Assembly (NCBI RefSeq): GCF_036850765.1
Contig: NC_089496.1
Coordinates: forward strand, 102,820,267-102,884,266
Length of the DNA: 64,000 bases
From: Saccopteryx bilineata
Lineage: Eukaryota > Chordata > Mammalia > Chiroptera > Emballonuridae
Direction of reading: 5' to 3'
In this document: one piece after another, positions 22,701 through 35,334 of the stretch
Position numbering within the stretch: the stretch's first letter is position 1
Layout of the letters: each line of letters begins with the position of its first letter
Translations under genes and position numbers: made by a program
Notes under the pieces: model-generated
Seen by the model: the letters and a program-made list of their open reading frames with translations, nothing else
Database searches by the model: none
Told to the model about the DNA's origin: nothing

Positions 22701-23961
22701 TGGCATATAATTTTTCATAGTATTCTACAATAATTCTTTGTATTTCTATGATGTCTGTGGTGATCTCTCCTCTTTCATTTTGGATTTTATTTATTTGAGT
22801 CCTGTGTCTTTTTTCCTTGGTGAGTCTTGCCAAGGGTTTGTCAATTTTGTTGATCTTTTCAAAGAACCAGCTCCTTGTTTTATTGATTTTTTCTATAGTT
22901 TTTCTGTTCTCTATTTCATTTATTTCTGCTCTGATTTTTATTATCTCCTTTCTTCGGCTGGTTTTGGGTTGTCTTTGTTCTTCTCTTTCTAGTTCCTTAA
23001 GGTGTGAAGTTAAGTGGTTTACTTCGGCTCTCTCTTGTTTGTTCATATAGGCCTGAAGTGATATGAACTTTCCTCTTATTACTGCTTTTGCTGCATCCCA
23101 GAGATTCTGATATGTCGTATTTTCATTTTCATTTGTCTGTATATATCTTTTGATTTCTGCGCTTATTTCTTCTTTGACCCATTCATTTTTTAGAAGTATG
23201 TTGTTTAGTTTCCACATTTTTGTGGGTTTTTCCCCCTCTTTTTTGCAGTTGAATTCTAGTTTCAAGGCTTTATGATCAGAAAATATGCTTGGTACAATTT
23301 CAATTTTTCTAAATTTGCTGATATTGTCTTTGTGGCCCAACATATGGTCAATTCTTGAGAATGTTCCATGTACACTAGAGAAAAATGTATACTCTGTCGC
23401 TTTGGGATGAAGTGTCCTGTAGATGTCTATCATATCCAGGTGTTCTAGTATTTCGTTTAAGGCCACTATATCTTTATTGATTCTCTGTTTGGATGACCGA
23501 TCTAGAGCCGTCAGCGGTGTATTGAGGTCTCCAAGTATGATTGTATTTTTGTTAGTTTTTGTTTTAAGGTCAATAAGTAGCTGTCTTATATATTTTGGTG
23601 CTCCTTGGTTTGGTGCATATATATTAAGGATTGTTATGTCTTCTTGATTCAACTTCCCCTTAATCATTATGAAATGACCATTTTTGTCTCTGAGTACTTT
23701 TTCTGTCTTGTAGTCAGCATTATTAGATATGAATATTGCTACACCTGCTTTTTTTTGGGTGTTGTTTGCTTGGAGTATTGTTTTCCAGCCTTTCACTTTG
23801 AATTTGTTTTTATCCTTGTTGCTTAGATGTGTTTCTTGTAGGCAGCATATAGTTGGATTTTCTTTTTTAATCCATTCTGCTACTCTGTGTCTTTTTATTG
23901 GTAAGTTTAATCCATTTACATTTAGTGTAATTATTGACACTTGTGGGTTCCCTACTGCCAT
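19713..23961 (-). pseudogene. L1 ORF2 (endonuclease/reverse transcriptase), broken
   Basis: Four frame segments on the minus strand (23961-22462, then 22529-22143, 22177-21704, and 21363-19713 with a break near 21025) together cover the roughly 1280-residue ORF2p. The endonuclease segment keeps NVNGL, QETH, YAPNQG, GDLN and SDH. The RT segment keeps SPGPDG and FADDM, and the C-terminal Cys-rich [18 protein letters not shown] is present. Three frameshifts (near 22470, 22165 and 21025) each look like one extra base in a run of A/T. A SINE at 21336-21742 also splits it. The element cannot make full ORF2p. Confidence 0.9.
21336..21742 (-). mobile_element. Rhin-1-like SINE inside L1 ORF2
   Basis: Same family as the SINEs at 487, 28279, 35733 and 52354, with its tRNA head at the right end. 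An 11-bp duplication, TATGGACTTTT, lies at 21325-21335 and 21743-21753. It is younger than the host L1. Confidence 0.9.
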
Positions 23962-24286
23962 TTTATAAATTGCTTTCTGTTAGTTTTGTATGTAGTTTGA
24001 TTCTTCTCTTTTGTTTTTCTATCATTTGTTTTTGTTTGTTTGTGTTCCATACTTCTTTCCTCTGTTGCTACCTTTTTTAAGTCAAGTGTTTTTGTGGTGG
24101 TTTTTTTAAGGGTGGTTACCATTAAGTAATGAAAAGGGTACCTACCATATTCATTGTAGTACCCTATCTTATAAGTATTTCTGCACTTCATCATCCTTTG
24201 CTACTGTTAATCTCCATCCTCTCCCCCCTTTTTTTCCTTTGTTGTCACAGTTTAAGTTTGGTTTTATTGTGTTCTTGGTGGAGCTG

Positions 24287-25216
24287 TTACTTGTGGTGTT
24301 GTTTTCTTTTGTTCTTTGAATCTGGTTGGGAAACCCCCCTTAGTATTTCCTGGAGTGGGGGCTTTCTGTTGATAAATTCTCTCATCTTTTCTGTATTTGT
24401 GAATGTTTTTATATCTCCTTCATACTTGAAGGATAGCTTTGATGGGTATAGTATTCTTGGCTGAAAGTTCCTCTCTTTCAGGGCTTTAAATATTGGGGTC
24501 CACTCTCTTCTAGCTTGTAGAGTTTCTGCTGAGAAATCTGATGATAATCTAATAGGCCTTCCTTTATATGTTGTACTCTTCTTTTCCCTGGCTGCCTTGA
24601 GAATTTTTTCTTTGTCATTGGTTTGTGTCATCTTTATTATGATGTGCCTTGGAGTGGGTTTGTTGGGGTTAAGAAAACTTGGTGTTCTGTTTGCTTCTTG
24701 AATTTGAGGCTTTAGTTCCTTCCACAGGTTTGGGAAGTTCTCGTCTATTATTTGTTTGAGTATATTCTCCATTCCATTTTCTTTCTCTTCTCCCTCTGAT
24801 ATACCTATTATTCTTATGTTATTCTTTCTGATGGAGTCAGACAATTCCTGTAGGGCTTTCTCATTTTTTATTATTTTTGAGTCTCTTTCTTCTTCTCTCT
24901 GTTGTGCCTCAAGTTGTTTGTCTTCTATTTCACTAATCCTATCTTCAATCTGGGCTGTTCTGTTAGCTAAGCTTGTTACCTCGTTTTTCAGCTCGTGAAT
25001 TGAGTTTTTCATTTCTGTTTGATTTGTTTTTATAGTTTCAATTTCCTTGGTAATATATTCTTTGTGTTCATTGAGTTGTTTTCTGATCTCCCTATATTGC
25101 CTTTCTGTGTTTTCTTGTATATCTCTGAATATTTTTAAGATTTCTATTTTAAATTCTCTGTCATTTAGCTCCAAGGCTTCCAATATGTTAAGTCTTTTCT
25201 CCATAGATTTTTCCAC
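24287..25216 (-). CDS. L1 ORF1p, RNA-binding chaperone
   Basis: A 309-residue uninterrupted frame. L1 ORF1p trimerises and coats L1 RNA in the ribonucleoprotein. An N-terminal coiled coil covers roughly residues 20-130 and is rich in Glu, Lys, Ile and Leu. An RRM follows at about 135-230 and includes NNIRIIGISEGEE. The C-terminal domain includes KILKAAREK and ETLQARREW, then NFQPRILYPSKLSF. The length is slightly below human ORF1p (338). The start is the first ATG in frame. It appears intact. Confidence 0.9.
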   Translation of the reverse strand: MEKSMEKRLNILEALELNDREFKIEILKIFRDIQENTERQYREIRKQLNEHKEYITKEIETIKTNQTEMKNSIHELKNEVTSLANRTAQIEDRISEIEDKQLEAQQREEERDSKIIKNEKALQELSDSIRKNNIRIIGISEGEEKENGMENILKQIIDENFPNLWKELKPQIQEANRTPSFLNPNKPTPRHIIIKMTQTNDKEKILKAAREKKSTTYKGRPIRLSSDFSAETLQARREWTPIFKALKERNFQPRILYPSKLSFKYEGDIKTFTNTEKMREFINRKPPLQEILRGVSQPDSKNKRKQHHK

Positions 25217-27652
25217 ATCTATTTGTTACCTCTCTTTCTTTTGTATCCATAATATTCGATTTCCTCTTTCTTATCGGCATCTGAGGGTGGTCTTATTGAT
25301 AGCACTAATTAGAATTAATAAAGAGTAAAAAGAAAAAAAAAAAGGGTAAAACACCCCACACAAAAAAACAGTAATAATTTATTATTTCCCCCTTTTTTTC
25401 TCTCTTCTCTTTCCCTCCTCTCCCCTCCTCAGGGAAATATCGTGCCTATAATGGAGGGCCTGATTTGGGGTGAAGAGTTCAAGGGGCAAAAAAAAGGGAG
25501 TAGGGACCTACTAAATGCAAAAAAAAAAAAAAAAAAAGGAAGAAAATCTTAGACAAGCATAAGATGATTTGCTTGTAAGTGATGGTAAACTAAGAGATAT
25601 AATGAGAGGGATAAGAGGGAATCAGAAAAAAGGACCAAAAAAGAATAATAAAGAAGAAAAAATAAAAATAATAAGTAAAAATCTGTTGTATTAAGTGGAG
25701 CGAAGACTAAATACAATGGAGACCTTGGGTTGGGAGGACCCAAAATGCCACAAAAATAAACAAACAAGAGAAAAAAAAATAAAAACAAAAGCAAAAAAGA
25801 GAAATAAAGCCAAAAAAAAGCCTTGAGTCCCAAATTAACTAATTTGTTCGTGATTGAGGATTATATGGGAGGAAAGTAAAATGAGAAAAGAAAAAACGAA
25901 TAGAAAGGAAAAAATAAGAAAAAGAGAAAAACGAAGGAAGAAATAAAATAGGAGGAGAAAAAAACAAAATAAAGCAAGACAAAAAAAAACAACAAAAGAA
26001 AACAAAAGAGGAGAGAGTGAGAGTTAAGTGTTTTGGAGTATAACCTTAAAGGAGGGTGAGGATGAAGAAGAAAAATAAAATGCAACACTCATGGGTAGTG
26101 TAGTTCAAGAAAGGGGAAGCATAAGATGGGCAGAGAATAGAAGGACCGAGGTGGAGGAAATAAAGGCAAAAAGATAGAAGAAACAAACAACAACAACAAC
26201 AAAAAAAAATTAGTGGATCAAGTTGTAAAGTCTGTGGGTTTTTCTTGATTTTGAGAGGTTAACTTCTTCCTTTTTCTTTTCTCTCCCTCTTCCTAGTCGG
26301 TGACTCTGTACCCCAGGCTCTGCCCCTGTGTCACTCTTAGGTAGGGATTTGCAGTTGATGGGATTCTATGGCAATGTCATATAATTGGCTTTAGTCTTGC
26401 TGGAAGTAAAGGCTTGTTGGCGTTTGCAGAGTGCAACGATGAGAGTTTGCTTTCCTGGATTCTCTCTCCTAGTCCCCCCTTTCTGAATTAGCAGCCTGGT
26501 GATCCAGCTATAAGGCTGCAACTGCTTCTGCCTGGGAAGTAAGAGGCTCAAAGAGCTGGGAAATCCCCACTCTATCCCCACTCAGTGCAAGGCTTTGGGA
26601 AAGGCTCTGAGAGTCAGGGCCTCCAGTGTAATCAGGTGGGGGTGGGAATCAATTGTTGTCAAGGTGACTGTTCAGCGCCTATCATTTAGTTGGACCTCTC
26701 AACCCAGGCTTTCCACACTTTGTAGCCTGTTTTTGCAGGGAAGAAGAGGCACTAGTCTCTGCTTACGACTAGTGTAGTATAGACCTTATTATCTGCCAAG
26801 TCCTTCTTGTTAGCGTTTATCCCTGAATATGGAGGCTCTATCAATCAGAAGTTGCCCCCGCCCCTTTAGCGAGAGGCACTAAAAAATATCACGCCTCTTG
26901 TCTTGGATCGCTGAACTGAGAGAGATCTTATCAATTAGAACCGAGGGTGCGCAGATTTTATGGGTTAAGCTAATTTCAGTGATTGGGTCGCAGCTGTGCT
27001 TCCGAAGGTATTTTAGGCTGCCTGCGCGCGCCCCTCCCCCAACACTTGATTGTTAGCTTGAATGGCTGGGTGAGGTGCCCCGCCCACGGAGAGAATCTCC
27101 GAAGCCTCTCCCGCTCACCCCGCCACTGGCGGCTGGACCGCACCAGGCGCAGGATAATGGAGCCCCCTGGGTGTGCGGGCCAGCAGGGCGCCCTGGGCAC
27201 GTGGAATGCCCAAGGCACGCGCGCGAATGGGGCGCTCCGGGCACCGGTGGCCAGCGACCCCCACTCGCAGTGTGCGGGTCGCTGGGAACGTCAGCGGTGC
27301 TCAACCGGACCGGGCGCGCGCGCGGCTGCTCGAGGGGGCTCGCGGCGGCGCGGCGGCGGCTCGCGGTGGCGGCTCGCGTCCGCCGCTCGCGGCGGCTCGC
27401 GGTTCCCAAGTATATGGGCTGACTCACCGCAGGCGCACTCCCTCGCAGCTTGAATGAGCATTGCTGCGGTAGCTTCCTCCACACCCTCGTCTCTCAGATT
27501 CAAGTGATAACAGTCCTTTTGCTTTCAGTTTGTGTGGAACTCCGGAATGCTCCGAGGATAAATTTTTCTGTTTCTAGTTGATAAATTTGTTGTGATTTAG
27601 GGGAGAGCTGTCGGACGCGCTTCTCACAGCGCCATTTCCGTGATGTCACCTC
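25217..27652 (-). promoter_or_regulatory. L1 5' UTR with internal promoter
   Basis: The minus-strand 5' end reads GGAGGTGACATCACGGAAAT, followed by GGCGC. This gives a YY1-type core (27629-27639) and a CRE-like TGACATCA just inside the element. A CpG-dense block occupies about 27000-27420. The L1-sense strand is strongly pyrimidine-rich at about 25320-26220. Open frames in this region are artefacts. Confidence 0.75.
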
Positions 27653-28278
27653 CTTCCACTGCATTCTTAAGCTGGACTAAATATTTTGCCTGTTTGTACA
27701 TCTTGCCACATTTTTTTTTTTTTTTGTAACAGGGAGACGTGGTTACTTTGGGCAAAGACAATTAGAGGGAGTCAGGGGAACACGCCCATGACAGTGCTAG
27801 TGTGCCGGGTGAGCATGCCCGGGACTCTGCGTTCTGCTGGTCCTCATTCTGACCACAGCCACAGCTGGAAGACCACAGTGTTGGCCGCTCAATCAACCCG
27901 CCTTTCACTTATTCTTCAGCGGCTTGATATCCCGAGGGCTCAGAGGAATACCGCTTCTCAGCAGAATGTGTTTGGGTTTGAAGCCAAAACAGTTATGTTA
28001 TGACTGGAAATAGAAGCTCCAGGAAAAGAGGGAGAAAAGAGGGCCAGGGGCTGAGAGGCTGCACTGTGCTCCGACTGAGCCACTAGAAAGCTTAGTGACC
28101 TCAGGTAAGATCCTACCTACTCCACGTGGCTTTCCCTTTCCTTTTTGCTGAAAGAGGAACAAGACGGTCTGTGACCTGTCAGGAGCTGGTGGTGGTCCCA
28201 GTGCTAACATTCTCGGGCTTGGTAGTTACACACAGAGAGCCAAGGGGAGGTGACTCCTTAGACAGAGACACCTTTTTT

Positions 28279-28662
28279 TTTTTTGTATTTTTCTGAAGCT
28301 GGAAACAGGGAGAGACAGACAGACTCCCGCATACGCCCCACGGGGATCCACCTGGCACGCCCACCAGGGGTGATGCTCTGCCCACCAGGGGGCGATGCTC
28401 TGCCCCTCCGGGGGCGTTGCTCTGCCGTGACCAGAGCCACTCTAGCACCTGGGGCAGAGGCCAAGGAGCCATCCCCAGCGCCCGGGCCATCTTTGCTCCA
28501 ATGGAGCCTTGGCTGCGGGATGGGAAGAGAGAGACAGAGAGGAGGGGGGGGGGGGTGTGGAGAAGCAAATGGGCGCTTCTCCTATGTGCCCTGGCCGGGA
28601 ATCGAACCCGGGTCCCCCGCACTCCAGGCCGACGCTCTACCGCTGAGCTAACCGGCCAGAGC
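28279..28662 (-). mobile_element. Rhin-1-like SINE
   Basis: A 16-bp duplication, CAGAGACACCTTTTTT, lies at 28263-28278 and 28663-28678. The T-rich tail is at the left and the tRNA head at the right. A run of about ten G follows the GA-rich tract. Confidence 0.9.
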
Positions 28663-28679
28663 CAGAGACACCTTTTTTA

Positions 28680-29464
28680 ATAGCAGAGTCATCAGGCGGT
28701 CCACATTATGTGAATGCTGCTAGGCATTTAGACAAGTCCCCAAGAAAAAAACGAATAAGTCACAGAACAGTAACCCTGAGCATTTACCAATATGCCCACG
28801 TGGATCAAAGCAGAGGCGGACAATCTGACTCAGATCCAGCCTGTGGTCTCGCATTGGGTTTGGTCCACACTGTATTTTGTTAAAATCTAAGTTGATTCCA
28901 AATATTTTAAAGATAAAGAGATTTCACCTAGAAACCTGAACTCTCAGTTTCTTTTGAAAAATTGATCACCCGATTGCACTAGCTTATTTTTCCCCATCAA
29001 CAATCAGTGGTGGCCCTTCCTGGAAGGAATCCATGCCCCCCAGGTCTCCGCCAGGTCAGCCCCTCCATCGTGTTTCCTGCTTGGTCCTGGAGGCAGCTGA
29101 GCTAAGCCCTAGGGAACAGGTTCCTTAGACTTGTGTGCCAAGCACATGATGCTGGGGGTGTGGGCGGCCACAGCTTCGGAAGCTAACCAAGTGGGAGAGC
29201 CCCAGGGTCGGCCTCAGGTCGTCGTTGCTTGTTGTTGCTAAGAAACATCCCACAAAACTGCTACCGGGGTTTGAGTCATCAATGGAGTACTTAGAACCCT
29301 GGGAAGTCCGATGTGGGGGAAGGGTTCTGAGGCAGACTGAGCCCCCCCACTTTCCTGCTCCCTAATTCGGATTCACAACTACCGTGAGGCCAAGGCCGGG
29401 AACTTAAGAGAACAAATGACAGGCAGCTGGTGACAATAATGAAAACAACTACATCCACCCCCTA
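28680..29464. other. Intergenic, no feature recognised
   Basis: Mixed-composition DNA without a recognisable repeat or gene. Confidence 0.45.
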
Positions 29465-29570
29465 AGTTATGGGTCAGCAAGAGCTTTCACATGGGACCTC
29501 CCACCCTCTGTGCCATCTTACAGATGGGGAAACTGAGGCTCAGGGGTCCCAGAGTGACAAGGCCCTGGAA
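29465..29570 (-). repeat. MIR-like fragment
   Basis: 'cttacagatggggaaactga' then 'ggctcagg' matches the antisense MIR core; flanks are degraded. Confidence 0.4.
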
Positions 29571-29866
29571 GCAGAAATGGAGACAGGAGGCCAGCCTGCC
29601 TTTCCTGCTTCGGGGCCTGTGCCCTGTCTGCTGCACCCAGCGAGTCTGTGCCTGAGTCTGTACCCGAGACCGCAGGCCGGTGTTGACCCAGTAGAGGGGA
29701 GGGGGGCGGACAGAGAACGTGGGGATGTGTCCGTGGGTGCAAAGGCCAGTTTTTCAGCCCTAGGAGACGAGCCAAGAGGAAAGATAAGGGCAAGGAGTGA
29801 CCCAAAGGTTCAGACCCCAAGCCGGTTCGGCTCTGTGGGAATGGAGGATTAAAAACAATAACACCG

Positions 29867-30192
29867 CCTGACCAGGCGGTGGCACAGTGGATAGAATGTT
29901 GGACTGAGATGCGGAGGACCCAGGTTTGAGACCCCAAGGTTGCCAGCTGGAGCGCAGGCTCATCTGGTTTGAGCAAAGCCTGGACCCAAGGTTGCTGGCT
30001 TGAGCAGGGGGTTACTCAGTCTGCTGAAGGCCCACGGTCAAGGCACATATGAGAAAGCAATCAATGAGCAACTGAGGTATCACAACGAAAAACTGATGAT
30101 TGATGCTTCTCATCTATCTCCGTTCCTGTCTGTCTGTCCCTATCTATCCCTCTCTCTGACTCTCTCACTGTCTCTGTAAAACAAACAAACAA
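29867..30192 (+). mobile_element. Second tRNA-derived SINE family, copy 1
   Basis: A tRNA-like head, 'cctgaccaggcggtggcaca' to 'caggtttgagacccc', then 'gtcaaggcacatatgag', a CT-rich zone and an A-rich tail. The flanking duplication AAAAACAATAACACCG (29851-29866) and 30193-30208 differ at one base. It is clearly a different family from the Rhin-1-like copies. Confidence 0.85.
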
Positions 30193-31289
30193 AAAAACAA
30201 TAACATCGAAACAAAAAATTATTCTGGCTGTCTACACAGATCGGTGTACTTGAGAGTAAGTGGAACTTCTAGTTAAAATTCTCTTTACAGAGCAAAACCT
30301 TGGCATGCCAGAAAGGGAGGGAGGGAGAGACGGGACAGCCCAGTGGCTGAAAAAAGGAAGGGATACCGCCCTGCGCCAGGACTGTCGCTCCGCTGCGTTT
30401 GGAGGGCAGGAGAAGCAGCGGCAGGAGAGACGGACAAGGAGCATGGTGCCAAGGAGGGCGTGGAGAGAAGCTGGTGACCGGCGGGCAAGCAAGGCCTGTT
30501 GACAGACTCGAGAAGGCCGGTGAAGGGACTGGAATGGCCCGTGACCCCAAACGTGCTCAGAATGTCTGCCGGCTTCTCCTTGGCTTAAAAACACCGGTGT
30601 TTCTGTGCAAATAAACACGGAGTTCTCTCCTCCACAGAGTCTCTGCCTACGCCAGACTAGCCTGTTTGTTGGCCCTGAACACGTCACATTGTTCCTCCTC
30701 CCAGTCTGCCTCCCCGGAAACCTCTTCCTCCTCCTCTGCCTGTTTGTCTCGGGCCTCTCCGAGACACCTTTTTCTCCGGGTGATATTTTCTTTCCAGATG
30801 TCCTACTTTGGGAGTTCAAAAGTGGGCATGATTGCTGTTTGTCACTAAATGGACAAAACCTGCTATTCCTAATACACACAGTCGTCCTTCGCCATATCGC
30901 GGTTCACTTGTCGCGGTCTCACTGTATCACGGATTTTTAAATTGCATACATCTAATTTTGTATCATGGATTTTTTTTTTTTTTGCTGTAGCATGGGATTT
31001 TGCAGTATATAGGTATTCTTATATATTTATTATTTTAATTATTTTTGCGGTAAAATAGGTATTTTCTAGCCTAAAAAATAGAAAACAACATAAAAAAATG
31101 CTTTCCTTGGCTGTGCAGTACATTCATCTCATCATCATCACCTTCATTGTCATCAGTACTGCACAGTTAATTCATCATCATCATCATCATTCAAGTTATA
31201 GTATATTCAGTGGTGAGTACCCATATAGGATTTTATATGTTGTTAAAATGACGTAGGTTTCAGAGTGTAGAAAGTGTTTAAGAGCATAG

Positions 31290-32103
<814 letters not shown>

Positions 32104-32292
32104 AACTCATAGAACTTCAAAATAAAGTGAATCACTTATTGAATAGCTTGGAACCACCTGCAGAACCAGGACCTCCCACCAATATATTCCTGAAAATGAC
32201 ACTGTGGATGGTGGTGGAGAAAAGCCTGCTGCTTCTGATTCTTCTGGAAAACAGTTTACTCAGGTTATGGCAGCAAGTATGTCAGCCTTTGA

Positions 32293-32499
<207 letters not shown>

Positions 32500-33030
32500 T
32501 GAAGGTCAGATGTACCAGCAGTACCCGCAGCAGGCCGGGTATGGTGCTCAGTAGCCGCTGGCGCCATAGCCGCAGCCGCAGTACGGCATTCAGTATTCAG
32601 CAGGCTATAGTCAGCAGACTGGACCCCAACAACCTCAGCAATTCCAGGGATACGGCCAGCAACCGGCTTCCCAGGCACCAGCCTCCACCCTTCTCTGGTC
32701 AGCCTCAGCAGCTGCCTGCCCAGCTGCCACAGCAGTACCGGCGAGCAGTTACCCTGCACACACTTACACCGCCCGGATTTTTCAGCCTGCTAATTACACT
32801 GTGGCCCCTGCCTCACAGTCTGGGGCCTATCAGCCAAGACCAGGTTTTACTCAAGCTCCTGGAAGTACCAAGACCCCTCCTCCAAGTGGGCCCAACCCTT
32901 ATGCACCTAACGTCCTCCCTTTGGTCAGGGCTATACCCAGCCTGGCCCTGGTTACCCATAGAGAGGCTCAGCTGCACTTGATAGATGTAGCTGCTAGCCA
33001 TTTGCCTCCCAAAAGACTCCAATACTACTA

Positions 33031-33965
33031 CAGTGTGTCCGTAAAGTCATGGTGCACTTTTGACCGGTCACAGGAAAGCAACAAAAGACGATAGAAATGT
33101 GAAATCTCATCAAATAAAAGGAAAACTCTCCCAGTTTCATACCTATTCAGTGCAGTTCGATGTGGGCTCACACACAGATTTTTAGGGCTCCTTAGGTAGC
33201 TATCCCGTAGAGCAGGGGTCCCCAAACTACGGCCCGCGGGCTGCATGCGGCCCCCTGAGGCCATTTATCTGGTCCCCGCCGCACTTCTGAAGGGGCACTT
33301 CTTTCATTGGTGGTCAGTGAGAGGAGAATAGTTCCCACTGAAATACTGGTCAGTTTGTTGATTTAAATTTACTTGTTCTTTATTTTAAATATTGTATTTG
33401 TTCCCATTTTGTTTGTTCTTACTTTAAAATAAGATATGTGCAGTGTGCATAGGGATTTGTTCATAGTTTTTTTTGTAGTCCGGCCCTCCAACAGTTTGAG
33501 GGACAGTGAACTGGCCCCCTGTGTAAAAAGTTTGGGGACCCCTGCCATATAGCCTCTACAGACTCGTCACTGACTGATGGCCTACAAGAACGGGGTTTCT
33601 CCACCAAACTGCCGGTTTCCTTCAACAGCTTATTCCACCCAGTAATGTTATTCCTATGTGGTGGCGCTTTGTTATAAACGCACCAATATTCACATTGCAC
33701 TTTGGTCATGGATTTGAATTTAGCGAGCCACAGAACATACTGAACTTTCCTCTGTACCGTCCACATCTCAACTGGCATGGCCATGGGCTGTTCCGCTGTA
33801 TACACGGTGGTACGTCATCATCTGTGCATGCGCACATGCTGCCACATCATCCTACAGAAACTGGGAGGGTTTTCCTTTTATTTGGTGCAGATTTCACATT
33901 TCTATCGTCTTTTGTTGCTTTCCTGTGACCAGTCAAAAGTGCACCGTGACTTTACGGACACACTG
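33031..33965 (-). mobile_element. Tc1/mariner-type transposon
   Basis: Terminal inverted repeats of about 75 bp start CAGTGTGTCCGTAAAGTCAT at 33031 and mirror at 33965, with TA duplications (33029-33030 and 33966-33967). The minus strand keeps a transposase N-terminus at about 33805-33545 with the helix-turn-helix phrases VLWLAKFKSMTKVQ and PRSCRPSVSDESVE. A hAT splits it, so it is non-autonomous. Confidence 0.85.
33213..33544 (+). mobile_element. hAT-type MITE inside the mariner
   Basis: Termini CAGGGGTCCCCAAACT and AGTTTGGGGACCCCTG-type inverted repeats. The 8-bp target duplications CCGTAGAG and CCATATAG (33205-33212 and 33545-33552) match at 6 of 8. It is the innermost element of the nest. 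Confidence 0.8.
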
Positions 33966-34391
33966 TATTTTAATTTGAAGTTGAGAAATTTTAAAAGCAG
34001 AGCATTTTTTATGATATCATTGTTATTGTTAATTGAAAGTATAATTTGCTAGAACACAAGAAAGACCAAAATGAAAATGTTTTCCTTCCCTGCTTAAAAT
34101 GTAGCAGCTGCCTAGTAATTTTGGAACACTATTCTTATGTGTGTGTAAAGTGATTGACTTTCTAGCTTGCCTTGTCCAGAGGTTATTAAAATGCTAGGTT
34201 GAAGCTTAGCCATCTTATTTGGCTTTTTATTATTAACATGATGTACTAAATATAGGTCTCTTTGAGAAGATAACTAGATATTATGTATAAAATGTAACAT
34301 TGACAGGTTAATAAAGATGATTCAATCCATTAAAAAAATAACAGTGTGGGAAAGGTTTATAAGAGTGTGGGGAGGGTTTATAAAGCCTTAA

Positions 34392-34583
34392 CAGGGGTCT
34401 CCAAACTTTTTACACAGGGGGCCAGTTCACTGTCCCTCAGACCATTGGAGGGCTGCCAAATACAGTGGTCCTCTCACTGACCACCAATGAAAGAGGTGCC
34501 CCTTCCAGAAGTGCAGTGGGGACTGGATAAATGGCCTCAGGGGGCTGCATTGTGGCCCGTGGGCTGTAGTTTGGGGACGCCTG
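34392..34583 (-). mobile_element. hAT-type MITE, second copy (inverted)
   Basis: Same family as 33213-33544 in the opposite orientation and internally shorter: 'caggggtctccaaacttttt' at the left, 'gtagtttggggacgcctg' at the right. Flanking duplications are not convincing. It lies within the Tigger remnant. Confidence 0.75.
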
Positions 34584-34704
34584 CTACAATATATATAAAC
34601 AATAAAATAAATATAAGGTCTCTACTTCACGGATTTTCGCCTATTGCGGGGGAGGGGTTCTGGAAACTAACCCCCACAATAGAAGAGGGATCACTTGCAG
34701 TATC

Positions 34705-34835
34705 CTATGTTAACTCATTTAAACCACAATTCTACCAGGCAAGAACTATTATTAGCCCATTTCATGGGCATAAACACCGAAAAACACAGAGGTTAAGTGA
34801 CTTGTCTAAGGCCAGCCAGCTAATTAGTGGCAATG
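34705..34835 (-). repeat. MIR SINE fragment
   Basis: Antisense MIR: 'atgttaactcatttaaacc', 'gcccatttcatgggc', 'gaggttaagtgacttgtc'. Confidence 0.55.
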
Positions 34836-34837
34836 TG

Positions 34838-35214
34838 GATACTAGTCACCTCAGGTTGCAATAACAAAAACATCTCAGAGTGGGTGGCTTAAACAATAGA
34901 CATTTATTTTCTCCCAGTTCTGGACGCTGGAAGTGCACGATCAAGGTGCAGTCAAGGTTGGTGTCTGGTGAAACCTCTCTTTCTGGCTGTAGACAGCCAC
35001 TTTCTCCCTGTGTCCTCACATGACCTTCCCTCTATCCTCACATGGAGAGAGGGAGAGTGGGAGTGTGTAGTTATGGTGTCTCTTTCTCTTCTTATGAGGA
35101 CATCAATCCTGTTCCTCACATTAATCACCTCATTTAACCTCATCTATTTTCCTAAAGACCCTATCTCCAAATACAGTTACATTTGGGGCTAGGGTACATA
35201 GTTAGCCCATAACA
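34838..35214 (-). mobile_element. MST/MLT1-type (ERVL-MaLR) LTR
   Basis: On the minus strand it starts TGTTATGGGCTAACTATGT and runs through 'ggagatagggtctttagg', 'tcctcataagaagagaaaga' and 'ataaatgtctattgtttaag', then 'ccacccactctgag'. This order is typical of MaLR LTRs. The left boundary is approximate. Confidence 0.7.
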
Positions 35215-35334
35215 GTGTAATTTGATTTTTAAAAATTCATTCATTTATTGAGCACCCAATTAGCAGACACTCTGCTAAGTAGCTAGAAACAGTGATGACA
35301 AAGGAACACAAGGGCCTTTCTTGTTAGACTAGAG

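Larger units (their letters stand above)
19440..27652 (-). mobile_element. Full-length LINE-1 retrotransposon
   Basis: Minus-strand L1 of about 8.2 kb, including a 407-bp SINE insertion. A perfect 16-bp target-site duplication, CTTCCACTGCATTCTT, lies at 19424-19439 and 27653-27668. It has a 5' UTR of about 2.4 kb, intact ORF1, an inter-ORF of about 325 bp, a broken ORF2, a 3' UTR and an A-rich tail. The 5' end carries a YY1-type motif at the expected place, so it is not 5'-truncated. High coding conservation suggests recent insertion. Confidence 0.93.

Noticed and set aside
27000..27420. CpG island promoter of a host gene
   Set aside because: It lies inside the L1 5' UTR bounded by the L1 target-site duplication.
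31140..31195. CRISPR-like or coding repeat in the ATC-rich run
   Set aside because: It is a simple (TCA)n microsatellite without spacers.
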